From contig NZ_PVTO01000004.1 of NCBI RefSeq assembly GCF_003003275.1, positions 87,065 to 151,064 on the forward strand: a stretch of DNA of 64,000 nt, written 5' to 3'. How positions within the stretch are numbered: position 1 is the stretch's first letter; each line of letters starts with the position of its first letter. The notes beneath the pieces were generated by a model. The model worked only from the letters and a program-made list of their open reading frames with translations. It was not told where the DNA came from and made no database searches. A program made the translations under genes and the position numbers. This stretch comes from Alkalibacterium olivapovliticus. Its GTDB lineage: Bacteria > Bacillota > Bacilli > Lactobacillales > Carnobacteriaceae_A. This document shows, in pieces, positions 1 through 9,782 of the stretch.

Positions 1-2
1 GG

Positions 3-62
3 GAGGAAAGAAGACCTTTATTGAAAAAATTAAGTGAGTTCGGCAGAAAGCTCAATAACTAA
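3..62 (+). CDS. Possible C-terminal end of an upstream gene (partial)
   Basis: The first 62 bases hold an open frame running in from the left edge and ending with TAA at 60-62. It encodes about 19 charged residues, typical of a cytoplasmic protein tail. A second frame is open to a TGA at 35-37, so the assignment is uncertain. If real, this gene converges on the LCP gene. No function can be read from so short a piece. Confidence 0.25.
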   Translation, partial: EERRPLLKKLSEFGRKLNN

Positions 63-73
63 CCTAATTTCAA

Positions 74-113
74 TAAAAAGCGACCGCTCATTCAAATCTG
101 GATGAGCGGTCGC
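74..113 (-). terminator. Rho-independent terminator of the LCP gene
   Basis: A 12-bp perfect stem (80-91 with 102-113) and a 10-base loop. On the minus strand it is followed by a T run (75-79). It lies 17 bases beyond the LCP stop codon. Confidence 0.85.
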
Positions 114-129
114 TTGACGTATCGTTTAT

Positions 130-1218
130 TTAATCTACTGAATCAGTTGAATTTGAGGCCTCTTCACTATTATAGCTGGAGCTGCTTGTATTTGAATCAT
201 TCGTTTCTTCAGTGTATCGAGAGGAATTGTTTGTTTCTGTCTGAGTCAGTGAGTTTTGAAGAGCGCTTTGGATCGTTGTAAAACTGTCCGGTATGATTCT
301 AACTAAATCCATATCCCGTTCCATAAAACTTGTCCATTCGAATACATGGGATTCAATTGTAAATGACTGATTTAAACCTGTTTGTGCTACGGCACTCATA
401 TCTCTTAAACGCATATTTGTGCGCATATTACTGCCGACTGTTTCAGCCATAGCTGTATATTTTGGAACAGATTGGAAACCAAGTGCTTTCTGGATAATCG
501 CTTCAATAATCATTTGCTGACGGTGTCCACGTGCGACATCATCATCAAGTTTACGTGTACGAGCTAACGCCAGTGCTTGCTCACCGTCAAGGTTTTGTAT
601 CCCTTCTTCTAGGTAAATGGCGCCAGATTCATCGTTAGAATTCATTTCAGTGATTGTCACAGGGACTTCCATTTCAATACCACCTAATTCATCAATGATT
701 TCTAAAAAGGCATTAAAATTAAAGGTCGCATAGTAATGCACCGGAACGTCCAGCCATTCCTCAATGGTTTGAACCATGACACTTTCTTCGCCGACAGCAT
801 ATGCCGCATTGATTCTGTCCCATCTGACAACTGATCCGTTTCTCATGATTGGAACATAAGTATCTCGCGGAATTGACAGCATGTTCATTTCGTGTGTATG
901 TGGATTCAATGTTGCATATATGATTGAATCAGCTCTTGTCGAACCAAGTTGTCTGTCTTCGTCATTATCGATACCTAGAAACAGAAAGGAGACAGGCTGA
1001 TCTATCGGGTTCACTTCTTCGACTGGTTCTGGTCGGTCTATCTCAACGTAAGAAGCGTCGATTTCGTTTTCAACAGTGGCGAAAAGATGTGCGATATATA
1101 CCGCAGCAAATAATGCGACTGAAAATAAAGGAATAAGGATGCATAAGATGATACGTTGCTTTTTCTTTCGATTTCTATGGTTTGATTGCATTCTGGACGT
1201 TTTCTGATGGTTTGCCAC
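130..1218 (-). CDS. LytR-CpsA-Psr (LCP) family cell-wall glycopolymer ligase
   Basis: LCP proteins move teichoic acid or capsule chains from undecaprenyl-phosphate onto peptidoglycan at the outer membrane face. The 362-aa protein has a basic N-terminus, one membrane anchor at about residues 22-45, and the LCP domain from about 75. The family arginines lie in STRADSI, SIPRDTYV and ARGHRQQ. The last 35 residues are a Ser/Thr/Asn-rich tail. The start is GTG, 9 bases downstream of AAGGAG; no in-frame ATG is near. It has its own promoter downstream of yvyE. LytR/TagU-type genes sit near yvyE in bacilli too. The exact LCP subtype cannot be told from sequence. Confidence 0.93.
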   Translation of the reverse strand: MANHQKTSRMQSNHRNRKKKQRIILCILIPLFSVALFAAVYIAHLFATVENEIDASYVEIDRPEPVEEVNPIDQPVSFLFLGIDNDEDRQLGSTRADSIIYATLNPHTHEMNMLSIPRDTYVPIMRNGSVVRWDRINAAYAVGEESVMVQTIEEWLDVPVHYYATFNFNAFLEIIDELGGIEMEVPVTITEMNSNDESGAIYLEEGIQNLDGEQALALARTRKLDDDVARGHRQQMIIEAIIQKALGFQSVPKYTAMAETVGSNMRTNMRLRDMSAVAQTGLNQSFTIESHVFEWTSFMERDMDLVRIIPDSFTTIQSALQNSLTQTETNNSSRYTEETNDSNTSSSSYNSEEASNSTDSVD

Positions 1219-1263
1219 TGTAGTTTCTCCTTCATTTCCAAACTCTGTAGTATATCTTGTACT

Positions 1264-1292
1264 ATTATCAGTATAATTAGCAGATGTGTCAA
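1264..1292 (-). promoter_or_regulatory. Sigma-A promoter of the LCP gene
   Basis: On the minus strand: TTGACA (1287-1292), a 17-base spacer, and GATAAT (1264-1269). It lies about 45 bases upstream of the GTG start. Confidence 0.8.
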
Positions 1293-1359
1293 TAGTCTAT
1301 AAAGAAATAGACGGTCAGACTGATAGAGTAGTCACTGTTTGTTCATTGTTGAGGTCTTC

Positions 1360-1995
1360 TTACATTTCTACGGGAACTTCTAACCAAGCGTGATCTCCGT
1401 ATTCAATAACTGCCTGGTCGCTGGTCCATTCAATGATATCTCTGCTAAAGGCATCTTTTTTTTCAGCGTCGATGATACATTCGAATATGACTTGATCGGT
1501 GTAATCCACTGACTCAAGACGGTAATCAGACTGATGAAGTGCGTTTTGGAGTTTACCGCTGATGTGGTAAGAGACCGTAATTGAAATGAATTGATGCAGG
1601 CGCTTCTCTACGATACCAGTTTGTTTGACGGCTTCACTTGTTGCCTTCCCGTAAGCTCGTATCAATCCTCCTGCACCAAGTTTGATACCACCGAAGTATC
1701 GTGTGACAACAGCTGTCACATTCTGGAGCTCATTCTTTTTTAGGACTTCCAGGATTGGGACACCAGCTGTTCCGCTTGGCTCTCCATCATCAGAAGCACG
1801 CTGGATACGGTTGTTCTCACCAATCAGATAGGCGGAACAGTTATGATTAGCTTTCGTGTGCTCTTTCCTGACTGATTCCAGAAACTGAAGGACTTCTTCT
1901 TCTGTCTCCGTTCGTTTCAAAGAGCAGATAAAGCGGGATTTTTTTACTGTTGATTCATAGACGGTATCTTCTTTAATTGTCCGATGGTTTTTCAT
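1360..1995 (-). CDS. yvyE: IMPACT/YigZ family protein YvyE
   Basis: UPF0029/IMPACT family, 211 aa, the normal length. The N-terminal IMPACT domain shows DDGEPSGTAG and TRYFGGIKLGAGGLIRAYG. The C-terminal half is the ferredoxin-like DUF1949 domain. The biochemical role is unsettled; eukaryotic IMPACT controls Gcn2 signalling. The ATG is preceded by AAAGGGA. It diverges from degV across about 135 bases, a neighbourhood shared with Bacillus (yvyE beside degV/comF). Family call is secure, function is not. Confidence 0.93.
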   Translation of the reverse strand: MKNHRTIKEDTVYESTVKKSRFICSLKRTETEEEVLQFLESVRKEHTKANHNCSAYLIGENNRIQRASDDGEPSGTAGVPILEVLKKNELQNVTAVVTRYFGGIKLGAGGLIRAYGKATSEAVKQTGIVEKRLHQFISITVSYHISGKLQNALHQSDYRLESVDYTDQVIFECIIDAEKKDAFSRDIIEWTSDQAVIEYGDHAWLEVPVEM

Positions 1996-2030
1996 ACTTA
2001 AGTCCCTTTCAATTCATACTTTAGATAGTG

Positions 2031-2036
2031 TATAAT
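2031..2036 (+). promoter_or_regulatory. Probable -10 box of the degV promoter
   Basis: A consensus TATAAT lies about 95 bases upstream of degV. The best -35 candidate (TTTCAA, 2007-2012, 18-base spacer) is weak. The leader contains an imperfect hairpin at about 2043-2063. Confidence 0.45.
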
Positions 2037-2130
2037 AAGGTTCAGCCTTCTATAGGAAGGGCTCTGCATTTGATTACTGCTGAGAAAGTCTACCAGTTTA
2101 ACTTATAAATCAGGAGGTGAAGAAAAATAC

Positions 2131-2988
2131 ATGCGTATAGCAATTGTAACAGATAGTACAGCTTACTTAAATAAGGAAGAATATAATCAGAAGGGCGTTC
2201 ACTTCGTTCCTTTGTCCTGTATATTCGGGACAGACATTTATAAAGAAGAAGTGGATATCACCACTGAAGCTTTTTTTGAAAAAGTGGCTCTGTCCGAGCA
2301 GCTGCCTACCAGCTCTCAACCAACTGTAGGAGATTTTACCACCTTATATGAAAGTCTGCAGAAAGATTATGATGCCATCATTAGTATTCATTTATCCAGT
2401 CGGATTTCTGGAACTTATCAAAATGCCTTCAGCGTAGCTAAATCTATGGATGGAACTACCATTTACCCATTTGACTCCGGTTTAGCCGGCGCCGGACTTG
2501 CTTTTCAGGTCAAGGAAGCGGCAAGGTTAGCAAAGCAGGGAGAATCAGTCAATACAATCATTGACAGATTGGAAGAATTAAAAACGATTACGGATATTTA
2601 TTTTGTAGTTGATGATGTGACGAACCTGATCAAAGGGGGGCGAATATCAAAAGCAGCAGGTGGAGTGGCTACCCTTTTAAAAATTAAACCAGTTTTGACC
2701 ATGAGGGCAGGCGAAATCGTGCCCCAGGATAAAATCAGGACAAAGAAAAAAGCGATGAAGAAAATGGAAACTCTCTTCGAAGAGTCCGTTAGAAATGCAC
2801 ATTACCCTATTCAGGCTACTATTGTACATGCTTATTGTGAAGATGAAGCAAGAGCATTCATGAGTCAGCTGGAAGAGAAATACCCAACGGTTCGATTTAA
2901 TTTCAGCTTTTTAGGCCCTGTCGTCGGAGTACACACGGGTCAAGGCGCAATTGGAATGTCATGGACTAAGGATTATATGAGAATGTGA
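2131..2988 (+). CDS. DegV family fatty-acid-binding protein
   Basis: DegV/FakB-type proteins bind a fatty acid and, in the Fak system, present it to FakA kinase for phosphorylation and entry into phospholipid synthesis. The 285-aa protein has the N-terminal VTDSTAYL motif, HLSSRISGTYQNA (about 89-101) and GGRISKAAG (about 170). Length and motifs fit the family. AGGAGGTGA precedes the ATG. Whether it is a true FakB partner cannot be decided here, since no fakA is in the window. It lies directly upstream of comFA, as yviA does in B. subtilis, but a terminator separates the two. Confidence 0.93.
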   Translation: MRIAIVTDSTAYLNKEEYNQKGVHFVPLSCIFGTDIYKEEVDITTEAFFEKVALSEQLPTSSQPTVGDFTTLYESLQKDYDAIISIHLSSRISGTYQNAFSVAKSMDGTTIYPFDSGLAGAGLAFQVKEAARLAKQGESVNTIIDRLEELKTITDIYFVVDDVTNLIKGGRISKAAGGVATLLKIKPVLTMRAGEIVPQDKIRTKKKAMKKMETLFEESVRNAHYPIQATIVHAYCEDEARAFMSQLEEKYPTVRFNFSFLGPVVGVHTGQGAIGMSWTKDYMRM

Positions 2989-3016
2989 CCATATTGCACT
3001 TATATATTTATATTAT

Positions 3017-3047
3017 AAAAGACATCAGGATTCTGATGTCTTTTTTT
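3017..3047 (+). terminator. Terminator after degV
   Basis: A 12-bp stem (3017-3028 with 3033-3044), a 4-base loop and a run of seven T. Confidence 0.9.
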
Positions 3048-3132
3048 CGTGATTTTTTCATTGATTGAGCAATAGTAATAAGTAAGGAATCCAACGAAGA
3101 AGTCTGTATTACAAGATATTGAGAGGAGATTT

Positions 3133-4479
3133 ATGAACGATAGAACAGTATTATACGGTCGTGAGTTAGTGCTGCGGGATGCACTTGCCCAATTTACTGA
3201 TGACGTGATAGATGAATGTGCAAAGAAACCCGGGTTTGTCAGTATAAAAGGGGTTCTTCGGTGTAACCGATGTCAGACAGTCTTATCTTTAAAACAGCCT
3301 TATCCTTGTATATGCGGTAAAAGATGCTTTTACTGCAGGGAATGTATACAGCTGGGTAAAGTTAGAGCGTGTGATGAACTGGTAACCATGACAGAACCGA
3401 ATCAGTTTTCACCTGTGCAGAAACCTTGTCTGAAGTGGAATGGAACGTTATCTCAGCAGCAGAAAGAAGCCTCTATAGAGATCAATGCCTCCCTGGCTGC
3501 AAATGAAGAGAGGATCATATGGGCTGTTACTGGAGCAGGAAAGACGGAAATGCTTTTTTATGGAATCGGTCAGGCTTTGGATCAGGGGAAAAGAGTTTGT
3601 ATCGCCTCTCCCAGAATCGATGTATGTCTGGAGCTGGCACCGCGTCTTCAACGTGTGTTTCCCGGTATATCTTCGATACTGTTATACGGAGGATCAGAAG
3701 AAGCCTACAGGTACACACAATTGGTTATCACGACGACACATCAGCTCCTTCGGTTCAATGAGGCATTTGATGTTCTGGTTATTGATGAGATCGATGCTTT
3801 CCCGTTCTATTTGAATACTGCTCTGTATTATGCCGCGGAAAAGGCAAGGAAAAGAGTTTCCAGCGTTATTTACCTTACCGCCACACCAGACAAAGAAACG
3901 CAGAAGAAAATAAAAAGAGGGGACATCAAAGCGTCAATTTTACCTGCACGCTACCATAAACATCCGCTGCCTGTTCCTAGAGCTGTATACAGCAAAACAA
4001 CTCTGACAGATGGCTCTATAGGGAAGTCTGCTGTATTTAATCATATCTGCAGGTTGATTGACTTGAAAAAACCATTTCTCGTCTTTATTCCAACAATTAG
4101 TCTAATGGAAAAAGTCGCACCGTTGTTCAAGACCATTTTTAAAGAGAGTCAATTCGAGTGGGTTCATTCCAAGGATACAGACAGAAAGGAAAAAGTGATG
4201 AAAATGCGCAGAAAGGAGTTGGATTTTTTGCTGACGACGACTATTCTCGAAAGAGGGGTAACATTTGAAAATATAGATGTCATTGTTTTAAAAGCGGATC
4301 ATGAGGTATATACAGAAGCAGCTCTGGTTCAGATAGCGGGTAGAGCCGGAAGATCAGTCGCATACCCTGACGGCGAGGTAACGTTTTATCATCAGGGATG
4401 GACTCGAACTATAAAAAGGGCAATCAGTCAGATAAAGTACATGAACAAATTAGGGAAAGATAAAGGACTGCTGATATGA
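3133..4479 (+). CDS. comFA: ComFA, DNA-uptake helicase/translocase
   Basis: ATP-driven DEAD-box helicase that helps pull single-stranded DNA through the ComEC channel during transformation, at the inner membrane face. The 448-aa protein has an N-terminal four-cysteine zinc module (CNRC, CICG, CFYC), Walker A AVTGAGKTE at about 130, Walker B VIDEIDAF at about 217, and motif VI QIAGRAGRS near 400. GAGAGGAGA precedes the ATG. It overlaps comFC by 4 bases (ATGA), so the two are translationally coupled. No ComK-box is evident. The intact pair suggests retained competence potential. Confidence 0.95.
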   Translation: MNDRTVLYGRELVLRDALAQFTDDVIDECAKKPGFVSIKGVLRCNRCQTVLSLKQPYPCICGKRCFYCRECIQLGKVRACDELVTMTEPNQFSPVQKPCLKWNGTLSQQQKEASIEINASLAANEERIIWAVTGAGKTEMLFYGIGQALDQGKRVCIASPRIDVCLELAPRLQRVFPGISSILLYGGSEEAYRYTQLVITTTHQLLRFNEAFDVLVIDEIDAFPFYLNTALYYAAEKARKRVSSVIYLTATPDKETQKKIKRGDIKASILPARYHKHPLPVPRAVYSKTTLTDGSIGKSAVFNHICRLIDLKKPFLVFIPTISLMEKVAPLFKTIFKESQFEWVHSKDTDRKEKVMKMRRKELDFLLTTTILERGVTFENIDVIVLKADHEVYTEAALVQIAGRAGRSVAYPDGEVTFYHQGWTRTIKRAISQIKYMNKLGKDKGLLI

Positions 4480-5168
4480 ACAGGTGTTTATGGTGTGGAT
4501 CGTCTGTTACTTCAGTTATAAGCGTAAAGGACTTCATCCAGTTTAAAATAATTGAGCATCCATTGTGTGAGAAATGTAGAAACAATTTGAATAGGCTTGA
4601 GAATCATGAAACCTGTAAAGGGTGCAGCAGAATCTACTCCGGTCAAGATTACTGTCCGGACTGTTTGAAATGGAAACGACACTATCCAAGCTATGAGGGC
4701 TGTCATTACGCAGTTTTTGAATATAATCTTTTTGCCAGAGAACTGATTGAACAGTTCAAGTTTACTGGGGACTGTGAAACAGCTGATTTGTTTAAAAAGG
4801 AGGTAGGCGCCTTTTTCAGAAAAAATATGAAGGATACAATTGTGATCCCAATCCCTTTATCTGCAGAGAGCTTCTCAAGTAGAGGATTTAATCAGACAGA
4901 AGTACTGCTTGAATCTGCTGGAGTGGATTTTGTGTGTGTGCTTGAAAACAACTATCAGATAGGGAAACAGTCCAGAAAAAACAGAGCAGAAAGAATGAAA
5001 TCACCACAGCCATTTGCGCTTAGTGAGTATCATAAGGACATCGTCAGGGGAAATAACATTATATTAGCAGACGACATATATACCACCGGACGGACGATTT
5101 ATCATGCGATCGAACTGATTAGGAGTCATGAACCGGCAACTGTTAATTCCTTCTCATTGTTCAGATAG
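4476..5168 (+). CDS. comFC: ComFC, phosphoribosyltransferase-like competence protein
   Basis: ComFC proteins work with ComFA in DNA uptake. They combine an N-terminal zinc ribbon with a type-I PRTase fold. In this 230-aa protein the CxxC pairs (CLWC, CEKC, CKGC, CPDC) occupy the first 65 residues. The PRPP-loop-like segment ILADDIYTTGRT lies near residue 200. The start overlaps the comFA stop by 4 bases. The length is normal. The next gene, hpf, has its own promoter. Confidence 0.94.
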   Translation: MNRCLWCGSSVTSVISVKDFIQFKIIEHPLCEKCRNNLNRLENHETCKGCSRIYSGQDYCPDCLKWKRHYPSYEGCHYAVFEYNLFARELIEQFKFTGDCETADLFKKEVGAFFRKNMKDTIVIPIPLSAESFSSRGFNQTEVLLESAGVDFVCVLENNYQIGKQSRKNRAERMKSPQPFALSEYHKDIVRGNNIILADDIYTTGRTIYHAIELIRSHEPATVNSFSLFR

Positions 5169-5195
5169 TGTGAGTAAAGAGTTTGTTCAATTTCA

Positions 5196-5224
5196 TTGAG
5201 AAAGTAACCGCTCTCATGTATAAT
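5196..5224 (+). promoter_or_regulatory. Promoter of hpf
   Basis: TTGAGA (5196-5201), a 17-base spacer and TATAAT (5219-5224). The roughly 85-base leader contains two 7-bp hairpins: 5231-5237 with 5249-5255, and 5260-5266 with 5286-5292. Confidence 0.8.
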
Positions 5225-5317
5225 TAGGATAAGCAATAAGGAAAGATAATTGCTTAGAGATAGTATGGGATGTATACTGACATTTATACTATACTAGATT
5301 TGGAAGGGTGAAGTATT

Positions 5318-5884
5318 ATGCTTAGATACAATGTTAGAGGAGAAAACATTGAGGTGACTCAAGCAATTAGAGAGTACGTAGAGAAGAAAGTAGGGAAAAT
5401 TGAAAAATATTTCAATGATGTTCCTGAAGCGAACGCACATGTCAATCTTAAGACATACTCTGATAAAACTGCTAAGGTTGAAGTCACTGTTCCACTCCCG
5501 TATGTGGTATTACGTGCGGAGGAAACTTCCCCAGATTTATATGGAAGCGTAGATTTAGTCGTTGATAAACTAGAACGACAAATGAGAAAATATAAAACAA
5601 AAATTAATCGAAAAAATCGTCGGTCTCAAGGTGTTGAGGTTCCTCAACCAGTCGATCAGGATTTGTGGGCTGACTTGAGTGAGGATGACGAAGAAGCAGA
5701 TTTAAGTGCTTCAATCGTCAGAACTAAACGGTTAAGTTTAAAACCGATGGACGCTGAAGAAGCTGTTCTTCAGATGGACATGCTAGGTCATAATTTCTTT
5801 ATTTTTGAAGATGCAGATACGAATGGAACCAGCATAGTTTATAGACGTAAAGATGGAAAATATGGACTAATTGAAACGGATTAG
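5318..5884 (+). CDS. hpf: Long-form ribosome hibernation promoting factor
   Basis: Binds the 30S decoding region and, through its C-terminal dimerization domain, joins 70S ribosomes into inactive 100S dimers in stationary phase. At 188 aa it is the long form. The S30AE/RaiA domain occupies about residues 1-105. An acidic linker follows, then the C-terminal domain (about 130-188), which ends with GKYGLIETD. GGAAGGGTGA precedes the ATG. It lies directly before secA, as in B. subtilis (yvyD-secA-prfB). Its own promoter and structured leader suggest separate control. Confidence 0.96.
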   Translation: MLRYNVRGENIEVTQAIREYVEKKVGKIEKYFNDVPEANAHVNLKTYSDKTAKVEVTVPLPYVVLRAEETSPDLYGSVDLVVDKLERQMRKYKTKINRKNRRSQGVEVPQPVDQDLWADLSEDDEEADLSASIVRTKRLSLKPMDAEEAVLQMDMLGHNFFIFEDADTNGTSIVYRRKDGKYGLIETD

Positions 5885-5898
5885 GACTCATGAGTTAA

Positions 5899-5923
5899 GG
5901 CGGGCAGCTTGCCCGTCTTTTTT
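5899..5923 (+). terminator. Terminator after hpf
   Basis: A GC-rich stem (5899-5906 with 5910-5917), a 3-base loop and a T run. A weaker AGGC/GCCT stem followed by eight T lies at about 5956-5976. Confidence 0.85.
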
Positions 5924-6059
5924 ATTTGAACAAATTAACACACTTCAGTGGATATAGGCCGTGAAGCCTTTTTTTTGGGGGACAATAGTGGTATGATAAT
6001 ACAGTATGAGAAAATCTGGAAGTGTATAAAAGAATCAACAATAGAGGAGATTTGTATTC

Positions 6060-8525
6060 ATGGCTCATTTATTAAAGAAAATTTTTGAGAACGACAAAAA
6101 AACATTAAGACGATACGGTAAAATCGCTGATAAAGTCGAAGCATTATCTGATGAAATGGCTGCTTTGACAGACGATCAGCTGAAAGCTAAAACAGAAGAA
6201 TTCAAGAAACGCTATGCAGCTAATGAAACACTGGATGATTTGTTACCGGAAGCATTCGCTTCAATCCGTGAAGCAGCCAGACGTGTTCTGGGTCTTTATC
6301 CCTTTAGAGTACAACTGATGGGTGGGATCGCTTTACACGAAGGGAATATCTCGGAAATGAAAACTGGGGAAGGTAAAACACTAACTGCTACTATGCCTGT
6401 TTACCTTAATGCAATTGCGGGTGAAGGGGCTCACGTGGTAACAGTCAATGATTATCTGGCTACTCGAGATGCAGATGAAATGGGAGAGCTTTACCGATGG
6501 ATGGGGCTGACGGTTGGCTTGAACCTGAATGCGAAATCCTCTGAAGAAAAACGTGAAGCATATAAATGCGATATCACTTACTCAACGAACAATGAGCTTG
6601 GCTTTGATTATTTGCGTGACAACATGGTTGTGTACAAAGAACAAATGGTACAAAGACCATTGAACTTTGCAATACTGGATGAGGTCGACTCAATTCTCGT
6701 CGATGAAGCTAGAACGCCACTAATCATTTCTGGACAGGCAAATCGGTCGACATCGTTTTACACGCGCTGTGATTTCTTTGTTAAAGGACTTAAAGAAGAA
6801 CGTGATTACACAATCGATCTGCAGTCCAAGTCGATTTCCTTAACTGAAGAAGGCATTGAAACAGCTGAAAAGACATTTCGTGTCACTAATTTATACGATA
6901 TCGAAAATCAGGCTCTGATCCATCACTTGGACCAGTCATTGAGAGCTAACTTTATTATGCACAGAGATTTTGACTATGTTGTCGATGATGGCGCAGTTAA
7001 GATCGTGGACCAGTTCACGGGGCGTATTATGGAAGGTCGTCGTTATTCTGACGGACTGCATCAGGCTATCGAAGCAAAAGAAAATGTTGAGATTCAGAAA
7101 GAATCGAAAACAATGGCTACTATTACATTCCAGAACTATTTCCGTATGTACAGAAAACTGTCAGGGATGACAGGGACTGCTAAAACGGAAGAAGAAGAAT
7201 TCAGAGAAATCTATAACATGAATGTTATTGCGATACCGACAAACCGTCCGCTGATTCGTGATGACCGTGATGATTTACTTTATCCAACTCTGGAAAGCAA
7301 ATTTAATGCTGTTGTTGAAGATATCAAGGAACGTCACGCTAATGGACAGCCGGTTCTTGTAGGGACTGTAGCGGTTGAAACATCAGAAGTAATCAGTACG
7401 CTGCTTAAAAAAGCAGGTATTGCGCACGAAGTATTGAACGCTAAAAACCACTTTAGAGAGGCCGAAATTGTTGTTAACGCTGGTCAGCCGGGTGCTGTAA
7501 CCATTGCGACTAACATGGCCGGACGTGGAACAGATATTAAACTGGGACCTGGAGTTAAAGAATCAGGTGGACTGGCTGTTATTGGTACTGAACGTCACGA
7601 ATCACGTCGAATCGACAATCAGTTAAGAGGACGTTCTGGTCGTCAGGGAGACCCTGGGGTTTCTCAATTTTATCTTTCACTTGAAGATGATCTGATGAAA
7701 CGTTTTGGTTCTGAACGAATCAGAATGGTGCTTGAACAGCTTAAAATTTCAGAAGATGATGCCGTTATTCAAAGCAGAATGATCAGTCGTCAAGTTGAAT
7801 CAGCTCAGAAACGTGTTGAAGGAAATAACTACGATACAAGACGTAACGTACTGAAATACGATGACGTCATGAGAGAACAGCGTGAAGTGATTTATTCTCA
7901 GCGTCAGGAAGTTATTCTGGAGCAGGAATCACTGAGTTATGTCACGATTCCAATGATTAGACGGACAATCGAACGCTATGTTCAATTGAATACACAACAG
8001 GAAGATCCGTCAAAATGGAACCTTGAGCACATTGAAGAATTCGCTCATACTGTTTTGGTTCATCCTGAAGATTTGACTACCCAAGATCTTAAAGGTAAAT
8101 CAGCTAAAGAAATTGAAAATCTGCTGGTTGAACTTGCCCGTTCCACTTATGAAGAGAAAACAGCTCAGCTGAATGGGAAAGAACAGGTACTTGAATTTGA
8201 AAAAGTCGTTATGCTAAGAGTAGTGGACAGAAAATGGACAGACCATATCGATCAGATGGATCAGCTGCGTCAGGGTATCGGACTTCGTTCTTATGGACAA
8301 TTCAATCCATTGACAGAATACCAGCAGGAAGGATTCACGTTATTTGAAGATATGATTGGTGAAATCGAATATGAAATCACTCGATTATTGATGAAGTCTC
8401 AAATCAGACAGAATCTGCAAAGAGAACAGACCACACCTAATGGCGGTAAAAAGCAACAAGTCCGCCGTAAAAATGAGAAGCCAACCTTCTCTCATGATGA
8501 AGAAACACACACACGAATGGGTTAA
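6060..8525 (+). CDS. secA: Preprotein translocase ATPase SecA
   Basis: Motor ATPase that drives unfolded preproteins through SecYEG. The 821-aa protein has Walker A KTGEGKT at residues 101-107, Walker B-type [14 protein letters not shown] at about 206-219, and the NBD2 motif [14 protein letters not shown] near 490-500. Helical scaffold and wing regions follow. The C-terminus is a short basic/polar tail with no CxC...CH/CC zinc motif, unlike the roughly 841-aa B. subtilis protein. AGAGGAGA precedes the ATG. It is followed by prfB. Confidence 0.98.
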   Translation: MAHLLKKIFENDKKTLRRYGKIADKVEALSDEMAALTDDQLKAKTEEFKKRYAANETLDDLLPEAFASIREAARRVLGLYPFRVQLMGGIALHEGNISEMKTGEGKTLTATMPVYLNAIAGEGAHVVTVNDYLATRDADEMGELYRWMGLTVGLNLNAKSSEEKREAYKCDITYSTNNELGFDYLRDNMVVYKEQMVQRPLNFAILDEVDSILVDEARTPLIISGQANRSTSFYTRCDFFVKGLKEERDYTIDLQSKSISLTEEGIETAEKTFRVTNLYDIENQALIHHLDQSLRANFIMHRDFDYVVDDGAVKIVDQFTGRIMEGRRYSDGLHQAIEAKENVEIQKESKTMATITFQNYFRMYRKLSGMTGTAKTEEEEFREIYNMNVIAIPTNRPLIRDDRDDLLYPTLESKFNAVVEDIKERHANGQPVLVGTVAVETSEVISTLLKKAGIAHEVLNAKNHFREAEIVVNAGQPGAVTIATNMAGRGTDIKLGPGVKESGGLAVIGTERHESRRIDNQLRGRSGRQGDPGVSQFYLSLEDDLMKRFGSERIRMVLEQLKISEDDAVIQSRMISRQVESAQKRVEGNNYDTRRNVLKYDDVMREQREVIYSQRQEVILEQESLSYVTIPMIRRTIERYVQLNTQQEDPSKWNLEHIEEFAHTVLVHPEDLTTQDLKGKSAKEIENLLVELARSTYEEKTAQLNGKEQVLEFEKVVMLRVVDRKWTDHIDQMDQLRQGIGLRSYGQFNPLTEYQQEGFTLFEDMIGEIEYEITRLLMKSQIRQNLQREQTTPNGGKKQQVRRKNEKPTFSHDEETHTRMG

Positions 8526-8596
8526 ATAGAATAGTGAGTAGAAGGAGCGGATATCTTTATCTGTTCCTTTTACTTCATTATAATCGGAGGTTTAAT

Positions 8597-9704
8597 ATGG
8601 AAATAAGTGAAATGATTCAAATGTTAAATGCATCAAAGAAAAAGGTCGAAGACTTTAGGGGGTCTCTTTGACTTAGAGACTATGGAAACGGATATTGCGG
8701 AATTTGATCATATGATGGCTGATCCAGAATTCTGGAACAATCAGGAATCTGCTCAAAAAGTAATCAAAGAAGCAAACGAAGTGAAGTCGGTTTATCAGGC
8801 GTTCAGAGATATCGAAACGAAATCTGAAGAAATTGAACTGCTCCTGGAAATGTTAAAAGATGAAGAAGATAAAGATATTCGCGAAGAAGTCGAGAATAGA
8901 CTAAAAGAGTTGTCGAAAGTGGCGGATCAGTTTGAACTGGATATGCTGCTCAGTGAACCGTATGATAAAAATAATGCAATCCTTGAGCTGCACCCTGGTG
9001 CTGGAGGAACGGAATCCCAGGACTGGGGAGAAATGCTGTACCGAATGTACACACGCTGGATTGATAAAAGGGGATTCACTTATGACATTCTTGATTATCA
9101 GAGTGGAGATGAAGCCGGGATAAAAAGTGTCACTCTTCTAGTAAAAGGGCTGAATGCTTATGGGCTTTTGAAGGCTGAAAAAGGCGTTCACCGATTAGTG
9201 AGAATATCTCCTTTTGATGCCAGTGGTCGTCGACATACGTCTTTTGTATCAGTCGATGTCATACCTGAAATAAATGAAGATATCGATATCGAAATCAATC
9301 CTGATGATATAAGAGTGGATACATTCCGTGCAAGTGGAGCGGGTGGACAGCATATCAACAAGACTGAATCTGCTGTTCGTCTCACGCACAAAGAAACGGG
9401 CCTGGTTGCTTCAAGTCAAGCCGGACGTTCTCAATTAGCGAACCGTGAAACAGCAATGAACATGCTGAAAGCTAAACTGTATCAAAAAGAAGTGGAAGAA
9501 AAGCAGAAAGAAATGGATGATATTCGTGGAGAACAGAAAGAAATTGGTTGGGGATCTCAAATAAGGTCGTACGTATTCCATCCTTACTCTATGGTGAAAG
9601 ATCACAGAACCAACCTGGAAACAGGGAATGTTGATTCTGTAATGGATGGAGACATTGATCCGTTTATCGAATCTTATTTACGTTTCAGCATGACTAAGTC
9701 GTGA
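8597..9704 (+). CDS. prfB: Peptide chain release factor 2, programmed +1 frameshift
   Basis: RF2 ends translation at UGA and UAA. Translation starts at the ATG at 8597 after a CGGAGG site, reads 24 codons, and meets an in-frame TGA at 8669-8671. After the CTT codon (8666-8668) the ribosome skips T8669 and continues GAC TTA GAG to 9704, giving about 368 aa. The product has the SPF-type recognition loop (RISPFDASG) and the catalytic GGQ loop ([12 protein letters not shown]). A single-frame reading from an internal ATG at 8628 would give a wrong N-terminus. The secA-prfB order is conserved in Firmicutes. Confidence 0.97.
8657..8672 (+). promoter_or_regulatory. prfB programmed frameshift signal
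   Basis: The internal Shine-Dalgarno AGGGGG (8657-8662) sits 3 bases before CTT TGA C, the classic autoregulatory +1 shift site of RF2. When RF2 is scarce, the slow UGA permits slippage and more RF2 is made. Confidence 0.97.
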
Positions 9705-9740
9705 TTCAGGTAATTAGCAGATGAAAAAGAATAATTAATC

Positions 9741-9782
9741 AAAAAAGAAATGACTTGGTAATTGAAGTCGTTTCTTTTTTTT
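9741..9782 (+). terminator. Terminator after prfB
   Basis: A long A-rich stem (9741-9756 with 9765-9780, one mismatch), an 8-base loop and T8. Confidence 0.88.

Noticed and set aside
8628..9704. Single-frame RF2 starting at the ATG at 8628
   Set aside because: It starts out of frame with the real N-terminus and ignores the ATG at 8597 with CGGAGG and the classic frameshift signal.
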